NCBI RefSeq assembly: GCF_013702265.1
Contig: NZ_CP059348.1
Span: 1,240,001-1,304,000 of the forward strand
Direction of reading: 5' to 3'
DNA length: 64,000 bases
Source: Providencia rettgeri
GTDB taxonomy: Bacteria; Pseudomonadota; Gammaproteobacteria; Enterobacterales; Enterobacteriaceae
Positions 29,931 through 39,648 of this stretch are shown here, piece after piece. The notes under the pieces were generated by a model, which did no database searches, was not told the origin of the DNA, and was given only the letters and a program-made list of their open reading frames with translations. The stretch's first letter is position 1. Every line of letters starts with the position of its first letter. Position numbers and translations under genes: made by a program.

Positions 29931-30802
29931 TGTCTATTTTAATCGATAAAAACACCAAAGTAATTTGCCAAGGATTCACTGGCGGTCAAGGTACTTTCCA
30001 CTCCGAACAAGCTATTGCTTACGGTACAAAAATGGTTGGCGGTGTAACGCCAGGTAAAGGTGGTACAACTCACCTAGGTTTACCGGTATTTAACACTGTG
30101 CGTGAAGCAGTAGAAGCAACGGGTGCAACGGCATCTGTTATCTACGTACCAGCACCATTTTGTAAGGATTCTATCCTTGAAGCGATTGATGCAGGTATCA
30201 AACTGATCATCACTATCACAGAAGGTATCCCAACACTGGATATGCTGACTGTTAAAGTGAAATTAGATGAAGCTGGCGTTCGTATGATTGGCCCTAACTG
30301 CCCAGGTGTTATCACTCCGGGCGAGTGCAAAATCGGTATCCAACCTGGCCACATTCATATGCCAGGTAAAGTTGGTATTGTTTCACGTTCAGGTACACTG
30401 ACTTATGAAGCGGTAAAACAAACAACGGATGCAGGTTTAGGCCAATCTACTTGTGTTGGTATCGGTGGTGACCCAATTCCTGGTTCAAACTTTATCGATA
30501 TCCTGAAATTATTCCAAGAAGACCCACAAACTGAAGCGATCGTGATGATCGGTGAAATCGGTGGTAACGCGGAAGAAGAAGCGGCTGCATACATCAAAGA
30601 GCACGTTACTAAGCCTGTTGTTGGCTATATCGCGGGTGTGACTGCACCTAAAGGTAAGCGTATGGGACATGCTGGTGCAATTATCGCTGGTGGTAAAGGT
30701 ACTGCCGACGAGAAATTTGCTGCTTTAGAAGCAGCTGGCGTGAAAACTGTACGTAGCTTGGCTGATATCGGCGATGCAGTGAAGTCTATGCTAAACAAAT
30801 AA
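29930..30802 (+). CDS. sucD: Succinyl-CoA synthetase alpha subunit
   Basis: A 290-residue CoA-binding and phosphohistidine subunit. The Rossmann-like CoA site [15 protein letters not shown] is N-terminal, [10 protein letters not shown] is mid-protein, and the phosphorylated histidine is H247 in [19 protein letters not shown]. Translation is coupled to sucC by a one-base overlap. It closes the sdh-suc operon and is followed by a strong terminator. Confidence 0.98.
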   Translation: MSILIDKNTKVICQGFTGGQGTFHSEQAIAYGTKMVGGVTPGKGGTTHLGLPVFNTVREAVEATGATASVIYVPAPFCKDSILEAIDAGIKLIITITEGIPTLDMLTVKVKLDEAGVRMIGPNCPGVITPGECKIGIQPGHIHMPGKVGIVSRSGTLTYEAVKQTTDAGLGQSTCVGIGGDPIPGSNFIDILKLFQEDPQTEAIVMIGEIGGNAEEEAAAYIKEHVTKPVVGYIAGVTAPKGKRMGHAGAIIAGGKGTADEKFAALEAAGVKTVRSLADIGDAVKSMLNK

Positions 30803-30841
30803 GCGCAATATGAGCTTATAGCTCGTATAACGTAAGAGACG

Positions 30842-30875
30842 AAGCCCGTGCTTTCTAGGAAGCACGGGTTTTTTT
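30842..30875 (+). terminator. Terminator of sdhCDAB-sucABCD
   Basis: Stem cccgtgctttc / ggaagcacggg with a short loop, then seven T. In E. coli the sRNA SdhX (RybD) is released from this 3' UTR, so 30803-30875 may hold a counterpart; only the terminator is directly seen. Confidence 0.9.
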
Positions 30876-31313
30876 ATGGCTAATGATTGTACTTATTTCA
30901 TGTAATTCCTACTAAAAGCTTAAAAGGTAGGATTTTTAATGAGTAATACCAAAATAAATCAGCATAAATAGTAAGTTTTGAGTAAGTTTATTATTGAATA
31001 TGAAATAGCACAAAATGGGAAATAGCCTAATTTGATATTAGATCAATTTTTTATTTTGAAATTATTTTGATTAACTGAATATAGGGCTTTTTCTACGATA
31101 ATTATCTTTATTAATAAATAAAGTAATAATTTAGAAATGGGCTGCTATTATAAATAAACATTCTTTTTTAGATTGAGAAAAACAAAAGTTATCATTTTGT
31201 TTTAATCTTATTAAAAAAGTAAAAAAACCTATATCAATTAAAATAACAGATAGTTAACAACTGGCTAACTATTATTTGAATCGGGTCGAAAACAATTAAC
31301 AAGTGAGAAAAAA

Positions 31314-31327
31314 TTGACGTAAATCAA
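31314..31327. promoter_or_regulatory. FNR-like box upstream of cydA
   Basis: TTGAC-GTAA-ATCAA, one mismatch from the FNR consensus TTGAT-N4-ATCAA. E. coli cydAB is repressed by FNR and activated by ArcA, so the site is plausible. 30876-31629 is very AT-rich with no gene visible. Confidence 0.6.
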
Positions 31328-31403
31328 TTTATTACCACTAGCTTTATTTGCCCAAATTGCTTAAATTGGTGCTCGATCAAATACTCATTTTTCTATTAAA
31401 GGG

Positions 31404-31629
31404 TATAATTATTGATATAACTTCAGAATTCAAATCTGAATCACGTAAAAGAAGTTTATTGTATGTGAAGATAGGCGTACTATTATTATGGTAGGTTTTT
31501 TCTTTTACTTTTGTTAATTATTTGTTGTTTTGAGGCATTTTTTGCTGGTAGTTAAGAGGCTTTCCTGTTTAACACTGGAAGCTGGGTTGCCGCAAGTCGG
31601 TGTCTTCCTGCTAGGAGCAAGGAGTCAAG
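31404..31629 (+). promoter_or_regulatory. cydA -10 element and long structured leader
   Basis: A perfect TATAAT at 31404-31409 would give a start near 31416 and a leader of about 214 nt; no convincing -35 is visible. Near the end, ggaag (31577-31581) pairs with cttcc (31604-31608) around ttgc-c-gcaa, just ahead of the aggag Shine-Dalgarno sequence of cydA. Confidence 0.4.
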
Positions 31630-33198
31630 ATGTTTGATATTGTCGAACTGTCACGATTACAGTTTGCCTTAACTGCGATGTATCACTTCCTGTTCGTTCC
31701 ATTAACGCTCGGTATGGCGTTTTTGCTTGCGATTATGGAGACGGTATATGTGCTGTCTGGTAAACAAATTTATAAAGATATGACTAAGTTCTGGGGCAAG
31801 TTATTTGGTATTAACTTCGCTCTGGGTGTTGCGACTGGTCTGACTATGGAGTTCCAATTCGGGACTAACTGGTCATACTACGCCCACTATGTTGGAGATA
31901 TCTTCGGTGCGCCTCTGGCAATCGAAGGTCTGATGGCATTCTTCTTAGAATCTACCTTTGTTGGTTTATTCTTCTTCGGTTGGGATCGTTTAAGCAAAAC
32001 TCAGCACCTTGCGGTGACTTGGTTAGTTGCTTTAGGTTCTAACTTCTCTGCGCTGTGGATTCTGGTTGCGAACGGTTGGATGCAAAACCCTATCGCTGCA
32101 GACTTCAACTACGAAACAATGCGTATGGAAATGGTTAGCTTCTCTGAGCTAGTCCTGAACCCAGTTGCGCAAGTTAAATTCGTTCACACAGTTGCTGCTG
32201 GTTATTGTACTGGTGCCATGTTCATTCTGGGTATCAGCTCTTACTATATGCTTAAAGGTCGTGACTTGGCATTCGCTAAGCGCTCTTTTGCAATTGCTGC
32301 AAGCTTTGGTATGGCTGCCGTTCTTTCTGTTATCGTTCTTGGTGATGAATCAGGTTACGAAATGGGTGACGTGCAGAAAACGAAGCTGGCCGCTGTTGAA
32401 GCAGAGTGGGAAACCCATGCGCCTCCAGCTGCATTTAACCTAATCGCATTCCCAAGCAATGAGAAACAAGAGAATACATTCTCTATCTCAATTCCATGGG
32501 CGATGGGTATTATTGCAACGCGTTCTATCGACACGCCAGTATTAGGTCTGAAAGATCTGATGAAGCAACACGAAGTCCGTATCCGTAACGGTATGGTTTC
32601 TTATGGTCAATTACAACAGCTGTTAGCTGGTGATAAGAGCCCAGAACTGCGTGCTGCGTTCGAAGCAAGTAAAAAAGACCTTGGCTATGGCCTTCTGTTA
32701 AAACAATACACACCAAACGTTGTTGATGCGACAGAAGAACAAATTCAGAAAGCGGTTAAAGACAGTATTCCTAATGTTGCACCACTGTTCTGGGCATTCC
32801 GTATCATGGTTGCAGTCGGCTTCGCGTTACTGTTAATCATCGGTTGGTCATTCCTGTCAGTTGTTCGTAACCGTATTGGTAAGAGCAAACTGCTGCTTCG
32901 TCTGGCTCTGTTTGGTATTCCATTACCATGGATTGCTATTGAATCAGGCTGGTTCGTGGCGGAGTATGGTCGTCAACCGTGGGCAATTGGTGAAGTGTTA
33001 CCGGTTTCGGTCGCACACTCTAACTTAACCCCACAAGACCTGATCTTCTCTATGGCTCTGATCTGTGGTCTGTATACACTGTTCTTGATTGCCGAAATGT
33101 TCTTAATGTTCAAATTCGCTCGCAAAGGGCCTAGCAGCCTGAAAACCGGTCGTTACCATTTTGAACAGAAAAATAGTTCAGCACACGACGTTCAGTAA
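31630..33198 (+). CDS. cydA: Cytochrome bd-I ubiquinol oxidase subunit I
   Basis: A 522-residue inner-membrane subunit, equal in length to E. coli CydA. It oxidises quinol and carries haems b558, b595 and d. H19 ([20 protein letters not shown]) is the haem b595 ligand. The b558 ligands correspond to the conserved His in [16 protein letters not shown] and the Met in [14 protein letters not shown] follows the Q-loop, which spans about 250-380 in the long form. High-affinity oxygen reduction without proton pumping. Confidence 0.98.
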   Translation: MFDIVELSRLQFALTAMYHFLFVPLTLGMAFLLAIMETVYVLSGKQIYKDMTKFWGKLFGINFALGVATGLTMEFQFGTNWSYYAHYVGDIFGAPLAIEGLMAFFLESTFVGLFFFGWDRLSKTQHLAVTWLVALGSNFSALWILVANGWMQNPIAADFNYETMRMEMVSFSELVLNPVAQVKFVHTVAAGYCTGAMFILGISSYYMLKGRDLAFAKRSFAIAASFGMAAVLSVIVLGDESGYEMGDVQKTKLAAVEAEWETHAPPAAFNLIAFPSNEKQENTFSISIPWAMGIIATRSIDTPVLGLKDLMKQHEVRIRNGMVSYGQLQQLLAGDKSPELRAAFEASKKDLGYGLLLKQYTPNVVDATEEQIQKAVKDSIPNVAPLFWAFRIMVAVGFALLLIIGWSFLSVVRNRIGKSKLLLRLALFGIPLPWIAIESGWFVAEYGRQPWAIGEVLPVSVAHSNLTPQDLIFSMALICGLYTLFLIAEMFLMFKFARKGPSSLKTGRYHFEQKNSSAHDVQ

Positions 33199-33212
33199 AC
33201 AGGAGTCCACTT

Positions 33213-34352
33213 ATGTTTGATTATGAAGTTCTTCGATTTGTGTGGTGGATCCTTATCGGCGTACTGCTGATTGGATTTGCCGTCACGGATGGCTTTGACA
33301 TGGGCGTAGGCTTCTTATTACCTATCTTAGGTAAAACAGATACTGAACGCCGCGTTATGATTAACTCAGTCGCACCGCACTGGGATGGTAACCAAGTTTG
33401 GTTAATCACAGCGGGTGGTGCAATGTTTGCTGCATGGCCTCAGGTTTATGCTGCTTCATTCTCTGGCTTCTATGTCGCTATGATTTTGGTATTAGCTGCA
33501 TTGTTCTTCCGTCCGGTTGGTTTCGACTACCGTTCTAAACTGGAGAACCCAAAATGGCGTAGCATGTGGGACTGGGGTCTGTTCATCGGTGGTTTCGTGC
33601 CTCCGTTAGTTATCGGTGTTGCGTTTGGTAACCTGTTACTGGGTGTTCCACTGCAAATCGATAACCAACAGTATCTGACTTATACAGGTAACCTGTTTGG
33701 TCTGCTGAACCCATACGGTCTGTTAGCTGGTGTTGTCGGTTTAATGATGATTGTTACCCAAGGTGCAACTTATCTGCAAATGCGTACAACGGGCGAACTG
33801 CACTTACGTACCCGTAAAGCAACTTACATCTGTGCGTTTATCACTTTAGCTGCTTTTGCTGGTGCTGGCGTATGGTTAGTGATGGGTATCGATGGTTATG
33901 TTGTGACTTCAACGATTGATACATTAAGCCCGTCTAACCCACTGAACAAAACTGTAGAAGTTGTTTCTGGTGCATGGTTAACTAACTTTAATACGTATCC
34001 AATCCTGTGGGCTTTACCTGGCCTGGGTCTGGCATTACCACTGTTAACGATGATTGCAACTAAAGCAGATAAAAATGGTTGGGCGTTCCTGTTCTCCTCA
34101 TTGACTATCGCGTGCATTATCTTGACATGTGGTGTTGCAATGTTCCCATTCGTCATGCCTTCAAGCATCATGCCAAATGCAAGTTTGACCATGTGGGATG
34201 CGACATCTAGCCTGTTCACTCTGCAAGTTATGACTGTTGTTGCTATCATTTTTGTTCCAATCATCCTGTGCTACACCGCGTGGTGTTACTACAAAATGTT
34301 TGGTCGTTTGGACAAAAACTTCATCGAAAGCAACAAGCATTCACTGTATTAA
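33213..34352 (+). CDS. cydB: Cytochrome bd-I ubiquinol oxidase subunit II
   Basis: A 379-residue polytopic partner of CydA (E. coli CydB has 379). It begins MFDYEVLRFVWWILIGVLLI and contains DGFDMGVGFLLPILG and HWDGNQVWLITAGGAMFAAWP, the conserved proton-path and quinone-proximal segments. Spaced 14 bp after cydA and 12 bp before cydX, it is in one transcript. Confidence 0.98.
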   Translation: MFDYEVLRFVWWILIGVLLIGFAVTDGFDMGVGFLLPILGKTDTERRVMINSVAPHWDGNQVWLITAGGAMFAAWPQVYAASFSGFYVAMILVLAALFFRPVGFDYRSKLENPKWRSMWDWGLFIGGFVPPLVIGVAFGNLLLGVPLQIDNQQYLTYTGNLFGLLNPYGLLAGVVGLMMIVTQGATYLQMRTTGELHLRTRKATYICAFITLAAFAGAGVWLVMGIDGYVVTSTIDTLSPSNPLNKTVEVVSGAWLTNFNTYPILWALPGLGLALPLLTMIATKADKNGWAFLFSSLTIACIILTCGVAMFPFVMPSSIMPNASLTMWDATSSLFTLQVMTVVAIIFVPIILCYTAWCYYKMFGRLDKNFIESNKHSLY

Positions 34353-34364
34353 GGAGCATAACAT

Positions 34365-34487
34365 ATGTGGTATTTCGCCTGGATCCTCGGCACTCTGTTA
34401 GCTTGTAGTTTTGCAGTGATTGCAGCATTAGCCCTTGAGCACTCTGAAAGTGCAAAAGAAGCTAAAACAGCTAAAGATGGTGAGTAA
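34365..34487 (+). CDS. cydX: CydX, small subunit of cytochrome bd oxidase
   Basis: A 40-residue single-helix membrane peptide (MWYFAWILGTLLACSFAVIA, then ALALEHSESAKEAKTAKDGE) needed for stable haem binding in bd oxidase. The N-terminal 25 residues nearly match E. coli CydX (37 residues); the charged tail is longer. An aagga Shine-Dalgarno sequence precedes the ATG. It is short enough to escape routine gene calls. Confidence 0.95.
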   Translation: MWYFAWILGTLLACSFAVIAALALEHSESAKEAKTAKDGE

Positions 34488-34492
34488 ATAGT

Positions 34493-34780
34493 ATGCTGAT
34501 GGATAAATCCTATCAGCTATTAGGAAAGGGCCCGATAAGGGCCCTTATCCTTATATTAGCTTTAGTAACCGCTGGTGCAGTAATGTGGGATCCTTCCCTG
34601 TTTGCAGCAAATACCAGTGCATTTCCAATCTGGCAAGGTCTTCTCATGATATGGGCAACTTGCAGCGCCATCATTTTTGGAGTGGGTTTTCTACCCAATA
34701 AATTGACGTGGCGAGTGCTGTTCCACCCATTACCTGCAGCCATCATTCTTATCTGGGGACTTGTAAAAGTCTTTAGTTAA
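34493..34780 (+). CDS. ybgE: Cyd operon protein YbgE
   Basis: A 95-residue membrane protein with three hydrophobic segments. Matches to E. coli YbgE include the PIRALILILALVTAGAVMWDP region, IWQGLLMIWA and the GVGFLPNK stretch. Its role is unknown; it is always linked to cydABX. The start at 34493 lies 5 bp after the cydX stop. It ends the cyd operon and is followed by a terminator. Confidence 0.9.
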   Translation: MLMDKSYQLLGKGPIRALILILALVTAGAVMWDPSLFAANTSAFPIWQGLLMIWATCSAIIFGVGFLPNKLTWRVLFHPLPAAIILIWGLVKVFS

Positions 34781-34792
34781 TCTAAATTCAGA

Positions 34793-34822
34793 TTGTGGGT
34801 CATGCGACCCGCAATTATTTTT
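34793..34822 (+). terminator. Terminator of the cyd operon
   Basis: A 9-bp stem (ttgtgggtc at 34793-34801, gacccgcaa at 34806-34814, one G-T pair) with a 4-nt loop and a T-rich tail. Confidence 0.8.
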
Positions 34823-34915
34823 GATATCTTTACCTGCAAAGTGATTCCAAAGCGGCACTGTCTTGCGTATAGTGACACCGTTAATTAATTTAACCTAAGA
34901 CGGAGTGGTTTTTTT

Positions 34916-35311
34916 ATGTTATTTCGCTGGCCTGTTCGCGTGTATTATGAAGATACAGATGCGGGCGGAGTTGTATATCATGCACGTTATCTGGCTTTTT
35001 TTGAGCGAGCAAGAACGGAAATGTTGCGGAATAAAGGTATTAACCAACAAAGTTTACTCGCTGAGAACCTTGGCTTTGTCGTCCGTAGTATGACAATCGA
35101 TTTTATTAAGGGCGCTCGGTTAGATGACCTGCTGGAAGTGGAAACGGAAGTTGTTGAAATTAAACGTGCTTCTTTACTCTTTCAGCAAAGGTTAGTTGAT
35201 TTGCAAGGTAACTTGCTTTGTGGGGCAACAGCCCTAATTGCTTGTGTGGACACATCTAAAATGAAGCCGAAAGCGCTTCCTAAGTCTATTGTCGCGGAGT
35301 TTAAGCAGTGA
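34916..35311 (+). CDS. ybgC: Acyl-CoA thioesterase YbgC (hot-dog fold)
   Basis: A 131-residue cytoplasmic thioesterase of the 4-hydroxybenzoyl-CoA thioesterase family. Signature [28 protein letters not shown] carries the catalytic Asp. The C-terminus [16 protein letters not shown] is identical in pattern to E. coli YbgC, which is three residues longer at the start. It is first in the tol-pal operon and its TGA overlaps the GTG start of tolQ by four bases. It hydrolyses acyl-CoA thioesters and is linked to phospholipid metabolism; its role in Tol function is unclear. Confidence 0.96.
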   Translation: MLFRWPVRVYYEDTDAGGVVYHARYLAFFERARTEMLRNKGINQQSLLAENLGFVVRSMTIDFIKGARLDDLLEVETEVVEIKRASLLFQQRLVDLQGNLLCGATALIACVDTSKMKPKALPKSIVAEFKQ

Positions 35312-35991
35312 CTGACATGAATATCTTGGATTTATTCCTAAAAGCGAGCCTATTGGTTCAGCTGATTATGTTCGTTTTGATCGGTTTTTCTATTGCATCG
35401 TGGGCGATTATTATCCAGAGAACGAAAGTTTTAAATGCCGCCACGCGCGAAGCGGAAGCATTTGAAGATAAATTCTGGTCAGGTATCGAGCTGTCCCGCT
35501 TATATAAAGAAAGCCAAGCTCGTCGTGATGCACTAGGTGGCGCTGAGCAAATTTTTTACTCTGGCTTCAAAGAATTTGTTCGCTTACATCAAGCAAATAT
35601 TCATGCGCCAGATGCAGTTGTGACTGGTGCATCTCGTGCTATGCGCATTTCCATGAACCGTGAGTTGGAATCCGTTGAATCGCATATCCCATTTTTAGGT
35701 ACTGTAGGGTCAATTAGCCCTTATATCGGTCTGTTTGGTACCGTTTGGGGGATCATGCACGCATTTATCGCACTGGGTGCGGTAAAACAAGCAACACTAC
35801 AAATGGTTGCTCCGGGTATTGCGGAAGCTCTGATTGCAACAGCAATCGGTCTATTCGCTGCAATCCCAGCTGTTATGGCATACAACCGTTTAAACTTACG
35901 TGTGAATAAACTTGAGCAAAGCTACGATAACTTTATGGAAGAATTCCTCGCTATCTTGCATCGTCAAGCATTCTCGGCTGATAAGAAATAA
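35308..35991 (+). CDS. tolQ: Tol-Pal system proton-channel subunit TolQ
   Basis: A 227-residue three-helix inner-membrane protein of the ExbB/MotA family. With TolR it uses the proton gradient to energise TolA for outer-membrane constriction at division. It starts at GTG ([19 protein letters not shown]), as in E. coli, overlapping ybgC. TM2/TM3 contain [20 protein letters not shown] and [20 protein letters not shown], the channel-lining segments. Confidence 0.98.
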   Translation: MTDMNILDLFLKASLLVQLIMFVLIGFSIASWAIIIQRTKVLNAATREAEAFEDKFWSGIELSRLYKESQARRDALGGAEQIFYSGFKEFVRLHQANIHAPDAVVTGASRAMRISMNRELESVESHIPFLGTVGSISPYIGLFGTVWGIMHAFIALGAVKQATLQMVAPGIAEALIATAIGLFAAIPAVMAYNRLNLRVNKLEQSYDNFMEEFLAILHRQAFSADKK

Positions 35992-36009
35992 GACGAGGGA
36001 GAAAAGCGA

Positions 36010-36435
36010 ATGGCGCGCAATAGTAGACGCAGACGTGAGCTAAAATCCGAAATCAACATTGTTCCATTACTGGACGTATTGTTGGTGCTTTTGCTGATTT
36101 TCATGGCAACGGCACCCATTATCTCTCAGAGCGTGGAAGTTGACTTGCCGGATGCAACAGATACCCAAACCGTCTCATCCAGTGATAATCCCCCCGTCAT
36201 TTTAGAAGTGGCGGGTGTTGATCAATATAATTTATTGGTCGATGGTGAGCGCATGGAATTACTACCACCTGAACAAATTTCAGCGGTCGCAAAAGAACAG
36301 TTAGAAAAAAATCCGAAAACGATTTTCCTAATTGGTGGTGCGAAAGAAGTTCCTTATGACGAAGTCATTAAGGCGCTGAATATGTTACACAGTGCCGGGA
36401 TCAAATCTGTTGGTTTGATGACTCAACCTCTTTAA
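36010..36435 (+). CDS. tolR: Tol-Pal system subunit TolR
   Basis: A 141-residue single-span protein of the ExbD/TolR family. The transmembrane helix (about 17-37) holds the essential proton-carrying Asp in INIVPLLDVLLVLLLIF. The periplasmic domain ends SAGIKSVGLMTQPL. 18 bp downstream of tolQ, with a gaggga Shine-Dalgarno-like sequence. Confidence 0.97.
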   Translation: MARNSRRRRELKSEINIVPLLDVLLVLLLIFMATAPIISQSVEVDLPDATDTQTVSSSDNPPVILEVAGVDQYNLLVDGERMELLPPEQISAVAKEQLEKNPKTIFLIGGAKEVPYDEVIKALNMLHSAGIKSVGLMTQPL

Positions 36436-36443
36436 TTTGCTGA

Positions 36444-36495
36444 TGCCACTTTGAGAGTGGCGCAGATATAATTGAAAAGAATCGATTCTTTTTTT
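36444..36495 (+). other. Paired hairpins in the tolR-tolA spacer
   Basis: gccact / agtggc (36445-36461) is followed by an 18-bp perfect palindrome, aaaagaatcgattctttt (36475-36492), that runs into more T residues. The second resembles a weak intrinsic terminator just ahead of tolA. Confidence 0.5.
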
Positions 36496-36505
36496 GGAAA
36501 CCAGA

Positions 36506-37648
36506 GTGGGAAAGACAAAAGAGAAACAGGATGACTTGAAGCGCTCATTAATGATGTCAATTGGATTGCACATCTTACTGGTCGCTTTAATTGTTATAGG
36601 CTCTTTAGTGACTGTCGTCCAACTTGGCGGCGGTGGGGAAGAGGGGACTGTCATTGATGCAGTGATGGTCGACCCTGGTGCAGTTGTTGAGCAATATAAT
36701 CAATCTCAACAGCAGCAAAAAAGTTCCCAGCAAGCAGCTAAAGAGCGTAAAGAACAGCAACAAAAACAAGATGCTGAGCTAAGAGAAAAGCAAGAGCAGG
36801 AACAAAAACGTCTGCAAAAACTTGAAGAAGAACGGATTCAAACTCAGCGAGAAACGGAACAACAGCAGAAACAAGCTGAAGAGCAGAAAAAGCAAGCCTT
36901 AGACGCAGCTAAAAAAGCGAAGGAAGAGCAAAAAATAGCGGAAGAAGCCGCTGCTCAAGCCAAAGCTGAAAAAGAAAAACTCGTGAAAGAACAAGCGGCA
37001 GCGAAAGAAAAAGCTGACGCACAAGCTAAGAAAGAAGCTGAAGCTGCTAAGGCTAAGGCAGAAAAAGAAGCTAAAGAAAAAGCGGAAGCGGACGCTAAAG
37101 CTAAAGCAGACAAAGAAGCTAAAGCCAAAGCGGATGCTGATGCTAAAGCAAAAGCTGAAAAAGAAGCTAAAGCTAAGGCAGATAAAGAAGCTAAAGAAAA
37201 AGCAGACAAAGAAGCGAAAGCAAAAGCTGCGAAAGCCAAAGCTGAAGCTGCGAAAAGCGCATCATCGGTTGATGATTTGCTGGGTGATTTAACTGCATCA
37301 GGACCAAGCAAGCAAGGTGGACAAACGGCTGCGGGTAGCGGTGGTGGTAAAAAATCAGGCGCATCGAATGCTGATGTTGATAGTTATGCCGGTAAAATTA
37401 AGGCTGCAGTTCAAAGTAAATTCTATGATTCAGAAAGTTATCGTGGACGTACTTGTGAATTGCAATTGAAGTTAGCACCAGATGGATTATTGGTGAATAT
37501 TTCACCAAAAAATAATCCAGCAAATGATCCTGCGTTATGTGAGGCGGCAATGAGAGCAGCAAAACTTGCGACTATGCCAAAACCACCTAGCAGAGAGGTC
37601 TATGATACGTTTAATAAATCGGGTAGCACATTGGTATTTAAGCCTTGA
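36506..37648 (+). CDS. tolA: Tol-Pal linking protein TolA
   Basis: A 380-residue protein anchored by one N-terminal helix (about 17-38). A long Lys/Ala/Glu coiled-coil helix follows (domain II, about 75-255, with repeated AKADKEAK-type units), then a globular C-terminal domain III (about 285-380, YAGKIKAAVQSKFYD, CELQLKLAPDGLL) that contacts TolB, Pal and CpoB. I place the start at GTG 36506: it gives MGKTKEKQDDLKR, the same spacing to the membrane helix as E. coli TolA, with a GGA seven bases upstream. An in-frame TTG at 36494 lacks a ribosome site. Confidence 0.93.
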   Translation: MGKTKEKQDDLKRSLMMSIGLHILLVALIVIGSLVTVVQLGGGGEEGTVIDAVMVDPGAVVEQYNQSQQQQKSSQQAAKERKEQQQKQDAELREKQEQEQKRLQKLEEERIQTQRETEQQQKQAEEQKKQALDAAKKAKEEQKIAEEAAAQAKAEKEKLVKEQAAAKEKADAQAKKEAEAAKAKAEKEAKEKAEADAKAKADKEAKAKADADAKAKAEKEAKAKADKEAKEKADKEAKAKAAKAKAEAAKSASSVDDLLGDLTASGPSKQGGQTAAGSGGGKKSGASNADVDSYAGKIKAAVQSKFYDSESYRGRTCELQLKLAPDGLLVNISPKNNPANDPALCEAAMRAAKLATMPKPPSREVYDTFNKSGSTLVFKP

Positions 37649-37792
37649 TTTTCAATAACTCAGAGCAGTCTGTATTGTAAATTTTGAGGCAATGTAATAA
37701 ATAGTTTGTGTGCTATCTAGTTTTGTTAGTATACCTTTGTTAAAATTCAGCGAATTATTGCGGTGGTGAATATCGCAGTAAGGGAGATTAGG

Positions 37793-39085
37793 ATGAAGCA
37801 TGCGTTTAAAATAGTTCTCGGGTTCTTAATGCTATGGGCTACCGTTGCTCAGGCAGAGATCCGTATTGAGATTACTGAAGGTGTTAACTCAGCTCAGCCA
37901 ATCGGCGTTGTCCCATTTAAATGGGCTGGCGCAGGTGCACCACCACAAGAAGTGGGCGGAATTGTTGGTGCTGATTTACGCAATAGCGGTAAATTTAACC
38001 CTATTGAACCAAGTCGCATGCCTCAGCAACCAGGCACGGCTTCAGAAGTGACGCCAGAGGCTTGGACTGCGTTAGGTATTAACGCGGTTGTTGTTGGTCA
38101 AGTTCAACCAGCAGCTGATGGTAGCTTTGTTGTTAGCTATCAGTTAGTGGATGTTGCCGCTAACCCAGGTGCAGTTTTAGCGCAAAACCAATTTAAAGTG
38201 ACCAAAGATTGGTTACGCTATGCGGCGCATACTGCAAGTGATGAAGTATTTGAGAAATTGACTGGTATCCGTGGTGCTTTCCGTACGCGTATTGCTTACG
38301 TGGTGAAGACCAACGGCGGTCAATATCCGTTTGAATTACGAGTTTCTGACTATGACGGTTTTAACCAATTTACGGTTCACCGTTCACCAGAACCTTTAAT
38401 GTCGCCAGCTTGGTCACCAGATGGCCAAAAGATTGCGTACGTAACGTTTGAAAGTGGTAGTTCTGCGCTAGTTATCCAGACTCTATCAAGTGGTGCCGTT
38501 CGCCAGGTTGCATCATTCCCACGTCATAATGGGGCACCTGCATTCTCACCAGATGGGACTAAACTAGCTTTTGCTCTGTCTAAGACAGGCAGCCTGAATT
38601 TATATGTGATGGACTTAGGTAGTGGTCAAATTCGTCAAGTAACAGATGGTCGTAGTAATAATACTGAACCAAGCTGGATGCCGGATAGCCAAACTTTAGT
38701 TTATACCTCTGATCAGGCAGGACGTCCGCAGATTTATAAAATGAATATTAATGGTGGTAGTCCTGTGCGTGTTTCCTATGAAGGATCGCAAAATCAGGAT
38801 GCTGATGTAAGCCCGGATGGAACTTTCTTAGTGATGGTCAGCTCCGGGGGCGGTCAGCAGCATATCGCCAAACAGGATCTGGCAACGGGTAACGTTGAAT
38901 ATTTAACGTCAACGTTTCTAGATGAAACGCCGAGTATCGCACCTAACGGCACTATGGTAATTTATAGCTCCTCTCAAGGCTTGGGGACTATATTGCAGCT
39001 AGTTTCGACCGACGGGCGTTTCAAAGCGCGTCTTCCGGCAACCGATGGACAGGTTAAATTCCCTGCCTGGTCGCCGTATCTGTGA
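37793..39085 (+). CDS. tolB: Periplasmic Tol-Pal protein TolB
   Basis: A 430-residue protein (same length as E. coli TolB). It has a signal peptide cut near AQA-EIRIE (residue 21), an N-terminal alpha/beta domain to about 165, and a six-bladed beta-propeller ([38 protein letters not shown] repeats) that binds Pal. The ATG at 37793 has agggag six bases upstream; an earlier in-frame start lacks one. Confidence 0.98.
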   Translation: MKHAFKIVLGFLMLWATVAQAEIRIEITEGVNSAQPIGVVPFKWAGAGAPPQEVGGIVGADLRNSGKFNPIEPSRMPQQPGTASEVTPEAWTALGINAVVVGQVQPAADGSFVVSYQLVDVAANPGAVLAQNQFKVTKDWLRYAAHTASDEVFEKLTGIRGAFRTRIAYVVKTNGGQYPFELRVSDYDGFNQFTVHRSPEPLMSPAWSPDGQKIAYVTFESGSSALVIQTLSSGAVRQVASFPRHNGAPAFSPDGTKLAFALSKTGSLNLYVMDLGSGQIRQVTDGRSNNTEPSWMPDSQTLVYTSDQAGRPQIYKMNINGGSPVRVSYEGSQNQDADVSPDGTFLVMVSSGGGQQHIAKQDLATGNVEYLTSTFLDETPSIAPNGTMVIYSSSQGLGTILQLVSTDGRFKARLPATDGQVKFPAWSPYL

Positions 39086-39128
39086 TGCATAATAATAATG
39101 TGTGGCAAAAATATTAAGGATCAAAACG

Positions 39129-39626
39129 ATGCAACTGAATAAAGTGCTTAAAGGGCTGATGATCGCATTACCAATCATGGCAGTCGCAGCTTGTAGCTCT
39201 AACAAAAACAACGACCAAACTGGTGACGATTCTTCTATGAATCAAACTAACACTGGTCTGTCTGCGGAAGAGCTGGCACGTCAGCAAATGGAACAACTGC
39301 AACAGAACAACACTGTTTACTTTGGTTTCGATAAATACAACGTATCTCCAGAGTACGCTGAAATGTTAGATGCACACGCAGCATTCCTGCGTAGCAACCC
39401 ATCTGTACGTGTTGTTGTTGAAGGCCATGCGGATGAGCGCGGTACTCCAGAATACAACATCGCACTGGGCGAGCGTCGTGCTAACGCAGTTAAAATGTAT
39501 CTGCAAAGCAAAGGCGTTTCAGGTGACCAAGTTTCACTGGTTTCTTACGGTAAAGAAAAACCAGCTGTGTTAGGTCACACTGAAGCAGACTACGCGAAAA
39601 ACCGTCGTGCAGTCATTGCATACTAA
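39129..39626 (+). CDS. pal: Peptidoglycan-associated lipoprotein Pal
   Basis: A 165-residue outer-membrane lipoprotein. The lipobox AVAAC gives lipidated Cys22. A disordered Gly/Asn/Thr linker follows, then the OmpA-C domain (about 60-165) with [14 protein letters not shown] and [20 protein letters not shown], which bind meso-diaminopimelate. The start at 39129 has an aagga Shine-Dalgarno sequence eight bases upstream. It completes the trans-envelope Tol chain. Confidence 0.98.
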   Translation: MQLNKVLKGLMIALPIMAVAACSSNKNNDQTGDDSSMNQTNTGLSAEELARQQMEQLQQNNTVYFGFDKYNVSPEYAEMLDAHAAFLRSNPSVRVVVEGHADERGTPEYNIALGERRANAVKMYLQSKGVSGDQVSLVSYGKEKPAVLGHTEADYAKNRRAVIAY

Positions 39627-39648
39627 TAGATAAGCGAAATTATCTATT

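Noticed and set aside
31032-31046. TTGAT...ATCAA upstream of cydA as a second FNR site
   Set aside because: The spacer is five bases; FNR needs four, so it is probably chance in AT-rich sequence.
36955-37311. 118-codon Ala/Ser-rich frame antisense to tolA
   Set aside because: It mirrors the Lys/Ala/Glu repeats of TolA domain II and has no independent support.
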